Source: Onishia niordana
Lineage (GTDB): Bacteria; Pseudomonadota; Gammaproteobacteria; Pseudomonadales; Halomonadaceae
DNA: 64,000 bases
NCBI RefSeq assembly: GCF_004798965.1
Contig: NZ_SDSD01000004.1
Span: 124,001 to 188,000 of the forward strand
Reading direction: 5' to 3'
In this document: positions 9,782 through 17,647 of the stretch, one piece after another
Numbering within the stretch: position 1 is the first letter of the stretch
Layout of the letters: the number at the start of each line of letters is the position of its first letter
Program-made: the position numbers and the translations under genes
The notes under the pieces: model-generated
Database searches by the model: none
Told to the model about the DNA's origin: nothing
The model's input: the letters and a program-made list of their open reading frames with translations, nothing else

Positions 9782-9819
9782 GCGATGCAATAGATGCCTT
9801 CAAGAGGCGTTGCAGTCGC
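9782..9819 (+). other. Two-tier stem-loop after the small membrane peptide
   Basis: GCGATGCAA (9782-9790) pairs with TTGCAGTCGC (9810-9819) apart from one bulge, and inside it ATGCCT (9794-9799) pairs with AGGCGT (9805-9810 region) through one G-U pair. There is no T-tract, so it is not an obvious terminator. It may be part of a structured 3' UTR or a small RNA ending at the terminator at 9933. Confidence 0.35.
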
Positions 9820-9887
9820 CAAAGCCCCCGAGCCGACAGGCTGCCCATAGGGCCTTACGTGCTCAGTTAGCCTCACCAGCTCAAGTC

Positions 9888-9933
9888 AAAAAGACCGGCC
9901 GCTGCCCATCACAGGCAGCGGCCGGTCTTTTTT
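9888..9933. terminator. Strong bidirectional terminator (ilvA side / ygfA)
   Basis: AAAAAGACCGGCCGCTGCC (9888-9906) pairs perfectly with its complement at 9914-9932 around a seven-base loop. A-tract before and T-tract after make it work on both strands, between the plus-strand small ORF and the minus-strand ygfA (whose stop is 94 bases away). Confidence 0.9.
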
Positions 9934-10026
9934 GTGCTGCATTGTTTACGTCGCGGCCATGCAGGTTTCAGCTATACAAGACCTTGAGCGCCCTCAATCA
10001 AGGTGCTGGGACCATTAAGGCTGCCA

Positions 10027-10716
10027 TCAGGGCCTCAACACGCGGGCATCGCTTACGATGGCATCCAGCGGCACGTCCCAGCTCTCCACCGGCAGCGTTG
10101 TCACACGCTGGCAGTCATGGGCCAGGCCGATCAGTCGTGGGCGTGGACCGCCCCGGCGCGTGAAGGCGAAGCTGCGGTCATAGAAGCCGCCGCCCATGCC
10201 CAGCCGCTGGCCTTGATCATCGAAGCCAACCAGCGGCATCAGCACCACCTCAAGTGCCCAGGCGGGCAGGCGACGAGCACGATGGGCGCCGTGGCGCGTA
10301 TCGGGCTCGGCGATACCGAAGCGATTGGTGATCATCGGTGTGCCTGAGTGATAACGCACAAACCAGAGCCGGTTGAGGGTCAGAGGGGCCAGCACGGGAA
10401 GGTAGACCTTTGCTCCGCGGCGCTCGAGCCAGGCGATCAGCGGTCGTGGATCTATCTCGCCATCGTTGGGCAGATAGAGCGCGACATGTCGGGCGCGACG
10501 GAGTTCCGGAAGACCGCGCAGGCGAAGACACAGGTCCTTGGCGGCCTGACGTTGCTGTCTGGGTGTCAGCGCGCGGCGGCGGCGGCGCAGGGAGCGTCTC
10601 AGTTCACGGCGTTGCTTCGGGATGTCGGCGGCCGTCGGAGATGACGTGCCTGGATCCCCATCGCTTTGCAGTGCGTCGCTAGGGGGTGTCATATCAGACA
10701 GGGACGCATGAGGCAT
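10027..10716 (-). CDS. ygfA: 5-formyltetrahydrofolate cyclo-ligase
   Basis: A 229-residue enzyme converting 5-formyl-THF to 5,10-methenyl-THF with ATP, recycling an inhibitory folate. The C-terminal signature GMGGGFYDR (near 185-193), the PLVGFDDQGQRLG block and the basic N-terminal helix RRELRRSLRRRRRAL identify it. The N-terminus is about 30 residues longer than usual; Met9 (10692) is an alternative start. It sits downstream of the 6S RNA gene on the same strand, the conserved zapA-ssrS-ygfA arrangement of gammaproteobacteria, so it is probably co-transcribed with 6S RNA. Confidence 0.93.
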   Translation of the reverse strand: MPHASLSDMTPPSDALQSDGDPGTSSPTAADIPKQRRELRRSLRRRRRALTPRQQRQAAKDLCLRLRGLPELRRARHVALYLPNDGEIDPRPLIAWLERRGAKVYLPVLAPLTLNRLWFVRYHSGTPMITNRFGIAEPDTRHGAHRARRLPAWALEVVLMPLVGFDDQGQRLGMGGGFYDRSFAFTRRGGPRPRLIGLAHDCQRVTTLPVESWDVPLDAIVSDARVLRP

Positions 10717-10750
10717 GATTTTACGAGCTCACGGCGGGCGGCAGATGATT

Positions 10751-10936
10751 GAGGTTCCCCAGAATGCCGCTGTCGTTCTGGCCCTTGAACCCATTGGTTC
10801 AAGGTGGGTGGCCGCAGACAGACCGTCAGGCTTTCCGTCGCGCGGACATGCACACGGGTCTGTCTAGCAATTGGCCCCCTGGGTAATGCGCATAGGCTCG
10901 AGGGACTGTAACGACTGGCGTACATTCCAGGGAACG
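10751..10936 (-). ncRNA. ssrS: 6S RNA
   Basis: About 186 nt on the minus strand. Three lines of evidence agree. The closing stem pairs a 5' GTTCCCTGGAATG (10935-10923) with a 3' CATTCTGGGGAACC (10766-10753). The distal hairpin CACCTTGAACC then GGGTTCAAGGG is nearly the same as in E. coli 6S RNA. A large internal bulge lies between, following CAGTCCCTCGAGCC, which matches the E. coli CAGTCCCCTGAGCC segment. The position between zapA and ygfA on the same strand is the conserved one. 6S RNA binds sigma-70 holoenzyme by mimicking an open promoter and shifts transcription in stationary phase. Ends are estimated to within a few bases. Confidence 0.92.
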
Positions 10937-10941
10937 CCTTC

Positions 10942-10969
10942 ATCCTACCAGAGCAGGGCTAGGCGCCAA
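10942..10969 (-). promoter_or_regulatory. Putative promoter of 6S RNA
   Basis: On the minus strand TTGGCG (10969-10964) and TAGGAT (10947-10942) are 16 bases apart, each four of six to consensus, and lie six bases before the predicted 5' end of 6S RNA at 10936. It falls just after the zapA stop codon. Confidence 0.45.
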
Positions 10970-10981
10970 AGTGCAGATTGC

Positions 10982-11281
10982 TCAGTTGTCCTTGCCGTCA
11001 TCCAGCACCCGCTCGAGCCGCTCGTTGAGGCGGTTGAGGCTTTCCTCTCCTTCCTTGCGCTCGTCGAGCACCTGCAGGAGCTCATGGGTAATGTTCAGTG
11101 CCGCCATGATGGCGGTTTTCTCGGTGCCGAGCACCTTGGACTGAGAGTGGATGCCGTGCATGGCACGATCCAGGTAGCGGGCGGCGCGGTCGAGCTGGTC
11201 CTGCTCCTCTGGCGGGCAGGCGATGACGTAGCTGCGGCCCAAAAGGGTGATATCGGCAGTGCGCCGGGCGTCATCGGTCAT
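10982..11281 (-). CDS. zapA: Cell division protein ZapA
   Basis: A 99-residue cytosolic protein that tetramerises through a C-terminal coiled coil and bundles FtsZ filaments at the Z-ring. ITLLGRSYVIACPPEEQDQL is the typical N-terminal beta-hairpin, then come the AARYLDRAMHGI helix and an AALNITHEL segment, and the charged C-terminus (about 65-95) is the coiled coil. The size matches E. coli ZapA (109). It diverges from ygfB and precedes 6S RNA, as in enterobacteria. A GC-rich inverted repeat (ATCGGGCC and GGCCCGAT, about 11294-11318) lies in its leader. Confidence 0.93.
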   Translation of the reverse strand: MTDDARRTADITLLGRSYVIACPPEEQDQLDRAARYLDRAMHGIHSQSKVLGTEKTAIMAALNITHELLQVLDERKEGEESLNRLNERLERVLDDGKDN

Positions 11282-11422
11282 CGGTGGGCTCCAGATCGGG
11301 CCAGCGACGGGCCCGATGCGTTACTATGAAAGGTGTTGATTCACTATAAGAGAGCCGCTCGCGAGCGGTCAACGCAAGCCACGTTCGCCGTCCGTCGTGT
11401 CGGCCCGATTCAAGAGTTCTTC

Positions 11423-11998
11423 ATGTCCCTTATCAACGATCGCCTCGACTTCTCCACCGTCGCCGACGTCTTCCTGATTCACGGCAGCATGCAGTCACCG
11501 GCCTTCCAGGACGGGCGCCTCGCCGGTGCCCTGGCGCTCAACGACCTGAGCGCCGAAGCCTGGCTGGATGAGCTGTGCGCCACCTTCGGCATCGAGCAGC
11601 CGCGGGACCCGGAAAGCGCCGAGGTGCTGCTTGGCTGGCGTCGCCAGGCCCTCGACGCCCTGGCGGCCGCCGATCTCAACTACGAACCGCTGTTGCCCGA
11701 TGATCTCTTCTCCCTGGCCGAGCGTGCTCAGGGTCTCAAGGACTGGACCCTGGGCTTCCTGGAACTGGTCCAGACCGTCGATAGCGAGACCCGCAATGCC
11801 TGGACAGCCAATCTGCGCGAGGCGCTGGATGACCTGCAGACCCTGGCGAGCATCGAGGTCGACCTGGACGACAGCAGCGAGAACGAGAACGACCTCTTCG
11901 CGCTCACCGAGCATGCGCGCATGGCGGCCATGCTGCTCTATACCGAGCAACATCCCGGCCAGCCGCAGGTCGAAGAGGCTGACGCCCCCACTCATTGA
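11423..11998 (+). CDS. ygfB: UPF0149 (YecA/YgfB) family protein
   Basis: 191 residues, against 192 in E. coli YgfB, all-helical and acidic, with family blocks HGSMQSPAFQDGRLAG-like near 20-35, GFLELVQTV and NDLFALTEHARMAAMLLY near the C-terminus. In Pseudomonas a YgfB homologue represses a gene antagonistic to ampDh3; here no function beyond the family can be claimed. ATG 11423 is where homology begins, although the frame is open to 11333. It is divergent from zapA and directly followed by pepP. Confidence 0.88.
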   Translation: MSLINDRLDFSTVADVFLIHGSMQSPAFQDGRLAGALALNDLSAEAWLDELCATFGIEQPRDPESAEVLLGWRRQALDALAAADLNYEPLLPDDLFSLAERAQGLKDWTLGFLELVQTVDSETRNAWTANLREALDDLQTLASIEVDLDDSSENENDLFALTEHARMAAMLLYTEQHPGQPQVEEADAPTH

Positions 11999-12018
11999 AC
12001 CCCCTCTCAGGAGGCGAG

Positions 12019-13356
12019 ATGTCACCCGAACTGCTTTCCCGCCCGGCCGCCATCGGCCGGGATGAGTATCGCCGGCGCTGCCAGGCCCTGATGGCGGCCC
12101 TGCCCGAAGGCAGCGCCGTGCTGCTGCCAGCGGCCAGCCTTGTGACTCGCAGTAACGACAGCGATTACCCTTTTCGCCAGCGTAGTGACTTCCATTACCT
12201 GACCGGTTTTCCCGAGCCTGATGCCCTGCTGCTGTTACTGCCTGGCCGCGAGGCCGGCGAGATCGTGTTGTTCTGCCAGGAGCGCAACCCGGCCATTGAA
12301 GCCTGGACCGGCATTCGACTCGGCACCGAAGGCGCCCTCGAGCACTTCGCCATCGACGAGGCCTTTGAGAATCCGGCACGCGTTGAGCGGCTCGCCGAGC
12401 TGATCGATGGTCGCGAGACGTTGTATCTGCTGCTGGATGACACCGAGAGCCTCGCGCTTGCCGACCAGGTACGCAGCGAACTCAAGGGGCGTGCTCGGCG
12501 CGGTGCCGTCGCCCCCCAGGCACTGGCCGACCTGGCGCCGCTGCTGCACGAACAGCGGCTTATCAAGAGCCAGGCGGAACTCGCCCTGCTGCGTCATGCC
12601 GGCGAGATATCGTCACGCGCCCATGTGCGTGCGATGCGCACGGCTCGCCCGGGGCTCAACGAGTACCACCTCCAGGCCGAACTCGAACATGAGTTCCGCT
12701 GGCAGGGGGCCAATGGCACGGCCTATGACAGCATCGTGGGTGGCGGCGCCAACGCCTGCGTGCTGCACTACATCGAGAATCGCGATGCGCTCAAGGACGG
12801 CGAGCTGGTGCTGATTGATGCCGGTGCCGAGTTCGACCTCTATGCCGGCGACATCACCCGCACCTTCCCGGTCAATGGCCGCTTCTCCAGTCCCCAACGC
12901 CAGCTATACGACATCGTGCTGGCGGCGCAGGAGCGTGCCATCGAGGCGGTGACTCCCGGGGCTACCCTGGCGGCCATCCACCAGGGCGTGGTGCGTGATC
13001 TGTCTCGGGGCCTCGTGGAGCTCCGCCTGGTCGAGGGCGAGCTCGAGGCGGTGATCAGCGAGGAGCGCTACAAGCGCTTCTACCTGCATTCCACCTCGCA
13101 CTGGCTGGGACTGGATGTGCACGACGTGGGCAGCTATCGCCGCAACGGCGAGCCGCGCCCCCTGGCCCCCGGCATGGTGCTGACAGTGGAGCCCGGCCTC
13201 TATATTCCAGATGACGATGACATTCCGAAGGCTTTCCGCGGCATTGGTATTCGTATCGAGGATGATGTCGCGGTGACGAGCGACGGGCACGAGGTGCTGA
13301 CGGCGGGTGTCCCCAAGCGAGCGTCGGAAATTGAAGCCGTGATGGCCAAAGAATGA
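12019..13356 (+). CDS. pepP: Xaa-Pro aminopeptidase (aminopeptidase P)
   Basis: A 445-residue (E. coli 441) M24B metallopeptidase that removes an N-terminal residue preceding proline. The creatinase-like N-domain (SDYPFRQRSDFHYLTGFPEP) is followed by the pita-bread domain with dimetal ligands in DAGAEFDLYAGDITRTF, HSTSHWLGLDVHD, TVEPGLY and GIGIRIEDDV. ATG 12019 is set by AGGAGG at 12009-12014. It starts 20 bases after ygfB and heads the ubiquinone hydroxylase genes as in E. coli. Confidence 0.95.
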   Translation: MSPELLSRPAAIGRDEYRRRCQALMAALPEGSAVLLPAASLVTRSNDSDYPFRQRSDFHYLTGFPEPDALLLLLPGREAGEIVLFCQERNPAIEAWTGIRLGTEGALEHFAIDEAFENPARVERLAELIDGRETLYLLLDDTESLALADQVRSELKGRARRGAVAPQALADLAPLLHEQRLIKSQAELALLRHAGEISSRAHVRAMRTARPGLNEYHLQAELEHEFRWQGANGTAYDSIVGGGANACVLHYIENRDALKDGELVLIDAGAEFDLYAGDITRTFPVNGRFSSPQRQLYDIVLAAQERAIEAVTPGATLAAIHQGVVRDLSRGLVELRLVEGELEAVISEERYKRFYLHSTSHWLGLDVHDVGSYRRNGEPRPLAPGMVLTVEPGLYIPDDDDIPKAFRGIGIRIEDDVAVTSDGHEVLTAGVPKRASEIEAVMAKE

Positions 13357-13383
13357 GCAGTTCAGGCGACTGCCAATAGTGCC

Positions 13384-13400
13384 TTACGTAAATTACGTAA
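13384..13400. promoter_or_regulatory. Paired TTACGTAA palindromes before ubiH
   Basis: Two copies of the perfect 8-bp palindrome TTACGTAA (13384-13391 and 13393-13400) are separated by one base, in the 71-bp pepP-ubiH gap. A partial third copy (TTTACGTT) follows at about 13415. It looks like an operator for a small dimeric regulator, or an AT-rich promoter spacer. No regulator can be named. Confidence 0.35.
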
Positions 13401-13427
13401 TGGCGGGATTTTCTTTACGTTGAGCGG

Positions 13428-14693
13428 ATGCGTATGCAAGAGCGCGTGAACCCAGACGCCCACGGTTCGCAGACCCAAGGTTCGCAGGATAGGGGCGGTC
13501 AGCGGGTCGATATCGCCATCGTCGGTGGCGGCTTGGTGGGGGCCAGCCTGGCCTGTGCCCTGGCACCGCTGATCGAACGATCAGGGCTCAGGGTGGCGGT
13601 GATCGAGGCCAACCCTCTGCCTGCTCTCGATGAGGCGAGCTACCAGCCGAGCTTCGATGCCCGGGCAAGCGCTATCGCACAGGGCTCCCGTGATCGCCTG
13701 GAAACCCTGGGGCTTTGGGCAGAGATGGCCGAGGAGGCCGAGCCAATCCGGCGAATCCATGTCAGTGAGCGAGGACGGCTGGGTGCGACCCGGCTCAGTG
13801 CCGAGGAGTTCGACGTTGAGGCGCTGGGCTTTGTGCTGCCCAATGCCTGGATGGGCCAAGTGCTGCACCGGCGATTGGCTGGGCTCACGATCGACTGGCA
13901 TTGCCCGGCGCGGGTGGCCTCGATCACCCCGCAGGCCGGAGGTCATCGATTGGTGCTGGACGATGGCAGTGCGCTTGAGGCCGACCTGACGGTGCTGGCC
14001 GATGGCGGGCGTTCCGGGCTCAAGGAGCGGCTCGGCATCGACAGCCGTCACGAGGCCTATGATCAGGTGGCTGTCATCGCCAACCTCGAGGTCAGTCGTC
14101 CGCATGGTGGCGTGGCCTTCGAGCGCTTCACACCCGAAGGGCCCATGGCACTGCTACCGCTGCCTGGACAGCGCATGGAGCTGGTGTGGACCCATCAAGG
14201 TGGAAGTGAAGCGACTGCCATGGCGGCGAGTGACAGCGCGTTCCTGGCGCGTTTGCAGCAGGCCTTCGGCGATCGGGCCGGCCACTTTCGCCGGGTGGGC
14301 CAGCGCCACGCCTATCCGCTGTCGCTGGTCACCGCCACCGAGCAGGTACGCCCCGGGCTCGCGGTGCTCGGCAATGCCGCTCATGCGCTGCATCCGGTCG
14401 CCGGTCAGGGCTTCAACCTGGCGTTACGTGGCGTCGTTGATCTGGTGGCGGCCCTCGAGAAAGGGCTGGACGCCGGTCGCACCCCGGGCGACATGGTCAC
14501 CCTGCAGGCCTTCGAGGCGCAGCGTGCCGCCGATCGCCAAAGCGTCATCCGCTTCAGTGATGGCCTGATCCGACTGTTCGGTATCGATCATCCGCTGCTT
14601 TCTCATGCCCGGTCAGCAGGGCTCGTCGGCCTCAACCTGATTGGGCCGCTGCGCCGAGCCTTGGGGCGACGCGCCATGGGCCGCGAGCGCTGA
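13428..14693 (+). CDS. ubiH: 2-octaprenyl-6-methoxyphenol hydroxylase
   Basis: A 421-residue FAD monooxygenase of ubiquinone biosynthesis. It has the dinucleotide-binding start DIAIVGGGLVGASLACAL after an unusual hydrophilic N-terminal extension of about 27 residues, the second FAD/NADPH motif VLADGGRSGLKERL, and the UbiH/COQ6 signature GNAAHALHPVAGQGFNLALR. Order pepP-ubiH-ubiI is as in E. coli, which supports UbiH over UbiF or UbiI for this first copy. The product probably acts with other Ubi proteins in a soluble or peripheral complex. Confidence 0.9.
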   Translation: MRMQERVNPDAHGSQTQGSQDRGGQRVDIAIVGGGLVGASLACALAPLIERSGLRVAVIEANPLPALDEASYQPSFDARASAIAQGSRDRLETLGLWAEMAEEAEPIRRIHVSERGRLGATRLSAEEFDVEALGFVLPNAWMGQVLHRRLAGLTIDWHCPARVASITPQAGGHRLVLDDGSALEADLTVLADGGRSGLKERLGIDSRHEAYDQVAVIANLEVSRPHGGVAFERFTPEGPMALLPLPGQRMELVWTHQGGSEATAMAASDSAFLARLQQAFGDRAGHFRRVGQRHAYPLSLVTATEQVRPGLAVLGNAAHALHPVAGQGFNLALRGVVDLVAALEKGLDAGRTPGDMVTLQAFEAQRAADRQSVIRFSDGLIRLFGIDHPLLSHARSAGLVGLNLIGPLRRALGRRAMGRER

Positions 14694-14732
14694 GCGTTAA
14701 CCAGCGGCGACGTTACGACACGGGAGAACGAA

Positions 14733-15980
14733 ATGCGCGAACAGCAAGGTAGGCCGGACGAGGCGATCATCGTTGGTGCCGGCATGGTGGGTGCGACGCT
14801 GGCATTGTTGCTGGGGCAGGCCGGCGTCGCGGTCCGGCTTCTGGATGCGCGGCCGGAAAGCCTGCCCGATGAGTCCGCCGGCCGCGGACGACCGGGACTC
14901 CGCGTCAGTGCCCTGACGCCGGTCTCTCAGCGCTTGCTGGAAGGCCTCGGGGTCTGGTCGGTAATGGCAAGGCGTCGCCTGTCACCCTACACCGGCATGC
15001 AGGTGTGGGATGCAGAAGGCAGTGGTGAGATTCGTTTCAGCGCCGACCAGGCCGGCGTGCCGGTGCTTGGCCATATCGTCGAGAATGATGTCACCCAGGC
15101 CGCGTTGGAGGAGCGCCTTAGCGTGCTACCCAATGTGCGCCGCGAAGCCGGGGCACGGGTCGTCGCTCTCGAACAAGCGCCGCACGGGGCTGACAACCGT
15201 GTGCTTTGCCTCGAAGACGGTCGGCGCCTCAGCGCGCCGCTGATCGTTGCCGCGGATGGCGCCCGCTCGCCCTTGCGCGAAATGGCGGGTATCGGGACGG
15301 CCGCCACGGAGACCGGCCATGTTGCTGTGGTCACCACCGTGCGGCTGGCTCGCGATCATGGCGGCGTGGCGCGTCAGGCCTTTCTGTCCACTGGCCCTCT
15401 GGCCTTTCTGCCGCTGCGCATCGAGGGTCGTGATGATCACTGCTCAATCGTCTGGTCGACCAGCCCCGAGGAAGCCGCTCGGTTGACTCGACTCACGCCC
15501 GAGGCGCTGGGCGAGGCGCTCGCGTCAGCCATCGATCATCGCCTGGGGGCGGTCACGCCCATCGATCGCGCGGTCAGTGTGTCCCTGACTCAGCGCCATG
15601 CCCGGGACTATGTGCAGCCGGGCTTGGCACTGGTCGGCGATGCGGCCCACAGCATCCATCCGCTGGCCGGCCAGGGCGTCAACCTGGGGCTGATGGATGT
15701 GGCGGTGCTGTCCGAAGAGTTACTGGCCGCCCGCGAACGCGGCGTGACCATGGGTGATGAGCGGATACTCGCCCGCTATGCAAGGCGTCGGCGCGGCGAT
15801 AATGCCAGCATGCTGATGTTGATGGATGGTTTTCGGTTGCTGTTTGGGGCGCGGGCGCCGGCGTTGACCCTGGCCCGCAATCTGGGGCTCGCCGGCCTCG
15901 ATAGGCTGACGCCCCTCAAGCGCCTGATGATGCGTCAGGCAATAGGCGAGCGTGGCCGCCTGCCCGTCAGTTGCCGTTAA
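14733..15980 (+). CDS. ubiI: UbiH/UbiF-family hydroxylase, probably 2-octaprenylphenol 6-hydroxylase
   Basis: A 415-residue paralogue of the preceding protein with the same FAD architecture: AIIVGAGMVGATLALLLGQAG at the start, VAADGARSPLREMAG in the middle, and VGDAAHSIHPLAGQGVNLGLMD as the C-terminal signature. Position directly after ubiH corresponds to visC/ubiI of E. coli, which hydroxylates C5 of the ring. Functional assignment among UbiF, UbiI and UbiH homologues is by synteny, so the exact carbon is an inference. Confidence 0.85.
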   Translation: MREQQGRPDEAIIVGAGMVGATLALLLGQAGVAVRLLDARPESLPDESAGRGRPGLRVSALTPVSQRLLEGLGVWSVMARRRLSPYTGMQVWDAEGSGEIRFSADQAGVPVLGHIVENDVTQAALEERLSVLPNVRREAGARVVALEQAPHGADNRVLCLEDGRRLSAPLIVAADGARSPLREMAGIGTAATETGHVAVVTTVRLARDHGGVARQAFLSTGPLAFLPLRIEGRDDHCSIVWSTSPEEAARLTRLTPEALGEALASAIDHRLGAVTPIDRAVSVSLTQRHARDYVQPGLALVGDAAHSIHPLAGQGVNLGLMDVAVLSEELLAARERGVTMGDERILARYARRRRGDNASMLMLMDGFRLLFGARAPALTLARNLGLAGLDRLTPLKRLMMRQAIGERGRLPVSCR

Positions 15981-16053
15981 TCTGACCCTCGCCCATCTGG
16001 AGATGCACCCATGCCTCGGGAGTCACCCATAAAGAGGCCAGCGTGAGGTTGTC

Positions 16054-16165
16054 GGTACGGCCAGTTCGGTACGACGTGTCAGGTACGACAGGTTAGGCAC
16101 GGCCAGTTCGGCACGGCCAGTTCGGCACGGCCAGTTCGGTACGGCCGGTTCGGCACGGCCGGTCT
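16054..16165 (+). repeat. Eight in-phase copies of a 14-bp tandem repeat
   Basis: The unit GGCACGGCCAGTTC is repeated head to tail eight times without a single length change. Units 4 to 6 (16096-16137) are identical. Units 1, 7 and 8 differ by one to four bases, and units 2 and 3 (GGTACGACGTGTCA, GGTACGACAGGTTA) are more decayed. It lies in the untranslated gap after ubiI. It is a minisatellite, not CRISPR, since there are no spacers. Confidence 0.9.
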
Positions 16166-16199
16166 AGTCTGAGCAGCACGGCATAAGTGGCATGGCATA

Positions 16200-16238
16200 A
16201 GAAAGGGCGCATCGATCTTGGATCGATGCGCCCTTTCT
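16200..16238. terminator. Bidirectional terminator between ubiI and ctpA
   Basis: An 18-bp perfect stem (AGAAAGGGCGCATCGATC, 16200-16217, against 16221-16238) with a three-base loop stands between the convergent ubiI and ctpA genes. T-rich tails on both sides are short, so efficiency is uncertain. Confidence 0.75.
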
Positions 16239-16264
16239 GTTTCAAGCCAGATCCTTTCGGCTAG

Positions 16265-17569
16265 TTAATTGCTTTCGGCGCGGTGTCCGGCCTGGGGGCC
16301 AAGGACCTTGAGGGCCTTGAGCAGGTTCAGCGCTTCGCCGAGTTGATAGTCGTCGCGCACTTTCTGTGAGGTATCGGCGCTGGCACCGCCAGCGCCGCTG
16401 CCCTGGAGGTGGCCGGAGAGGTCGGCTTCACGCAGACGCCGGGCGGAACTGTCAGCGACTTCGAGTCGTCCGCGCACGACCTCTACGTCCGGCGCGATGC
16501 CCTGTGCCTGGATCGAGCGGCCGTTGGGGGTGAAATAGAGTGCGGTGGTCAGCTTCAGGCCGTCGTCGTTCCCCAGCGGCATGATCTGCTGCACCGAGCC
16601 CTTGCCGAAGCTCTCGGTGCCCATGATCACCGCCCGGCGTTGATCCTGCAGGGCGCCGGCGACGATCTCCGAGGCCGAGGCGCTGCCACCGTTGATCAAC
16701 ACGACCATCGGCACGTCGGGCGCAGCGGTCTCCTCGTTTGCCGAGAAGCTCATCTGGCTGTCGGCGAGCCGCCCCTCGGTATAGACGATCAGGCCTTCAC
16801 TGACGAAGGCATCGACGACATCTACTGCCGCCTGCAGCACGCCGCCGGGATTATTGCGCAGATCCAGCACCAGGCCGTTCAGGTCGCCCTCTTGCTGCAT
16901 GTCATCGAGGGCCTCATTGACCTGCTCGCCGGTACTACTCTGGAACTGGCTGATGCGCAGATAACCATAACCGGGCGCCAGGAACTCGTGCTTGACGCTC
17001 TCGGTGCGAATCACCTGGCGTTCAAGGGTCAGCTCACGGGGCATGTTCTCGTCTTGACGCAGGATGGTGATGCGAATCTCACTGCCGGGCTCGCCACGCA
17101 TCAGCTCCACCGCTTCCTGCAGCGACAGGCCGTCGGTTGCGGTGTCATCGATGCGCAAGATGGCATCTTGAGACTGAAGGCCGGCACGGGCCGCGGGCGT
17201 ATCGTCGATGGGGGCGATCACCATCAGCTGGCCGTCGCGCATGCCGACCTCGATGCCGATGCCGCCGAACTCGCCCTCGGTGCTTTCCTTGAGGCTCTGG
17301 AATTCCTGGGGGTCGAGGTAGGTCGAGTGCGGGTCCAGTTCGCTGAGCATGCCACGCATGGCGTTATGCAACAGGGTGCTGTCGTCGACCTCATCGACGT
17401 AGGTGCGCTTGATGCGCTCGAAGACCTCGGCAAAGGTCTGGACGTCGGCGACGGGCAGGTCGTCATCGGATGTCGGCGACTGTGCGGCCGCCGGCAGTGC
17501 CAGCAGGGCCGTGCACAACCAGGTCGTAAGCATCCGGGTCGTGAAGATAAGGGGGGCCTTGACGCGCAT
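16265..17569 (-). CDS. ctpA: C-terminal processing peptidase, S41 family
   Basis: A 434-residue periplasmic serine protease. An N-terminal signal ending ALLALPAAAQ (residue 30) is followed by a PDZ domain (about 103-185; GGIGIEVGMRDGQLMVIAP) and the tail-specific protease domain. The Ser-Lys dyad is visible: GGSASASEIVAGAL (Ser298) and ESFGKGSVQQ (Lys323), 25 residues apart as in Bacillus CtpB-type enzymes. ATG 17569 has GGAG eight bases upstream; the frame is open to 17635 but the signal peptide fixes the start. It lies 78 bases downstream of envC on the same strand, a pairing that suggests a role in envelope or murein-hydrolase control. Confidence 0.93.
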   Translation of the reverse strand: MRVKAPLIFTTRMLTTWLCTALLALPAAAQSPTSDDDLPVADVQTFAEVFERIKRTYVDEVDDSTLLHNAMRGMLSELDPHSTYLDPQEFQSLKESTEGEFGGIGIEVGMRDGQLMVIAPIDDTPAARAGLQSQDAILRIDDTATDGLSLQEAVELMRGEPGSEIRITILRQDENMPRELTLERQVIRTESVKHEFLAPGYGYLRISQFQSSTGEQVNEALDDMQQEGDLNGLVLDLRNNPGGVLQAAVDVVDAFVSEGLIVYTEGRLADSQMSFSANEETAAPDVPMVVLINGGSASASEIVAGALQDQRRAVIMGTESFGKGSVQQIMPLGNDDGLKLTTALYFTPNGRSIQAQGIAPDVEVVRGRLEVADSSARRLREADLSGHLQGSGAGGASADTSQKVRDDYQLGEALNLLKALKVLGPQAGHRAESN

Positions 17570-17647
17570 GCGGTCTCCGGTCGCGGAACTGGGGGCGATG
17601 CCCCAGCATAGCGTTACAGTGGGGCGGGAATCCATTGATGGTAGTGA

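Noticed and set aside
16054..16165. CRISPR array
   Set aside because: The 14-bp repeats are contiguous with no spacers and no cas genes are near.
16409..17611. Plus-strand frame (400 codons) opposite ctpA
   Set aside because: Antisense shadow; ctpA has signal peptide, PDZ and a complete Ser-Lys dyad.
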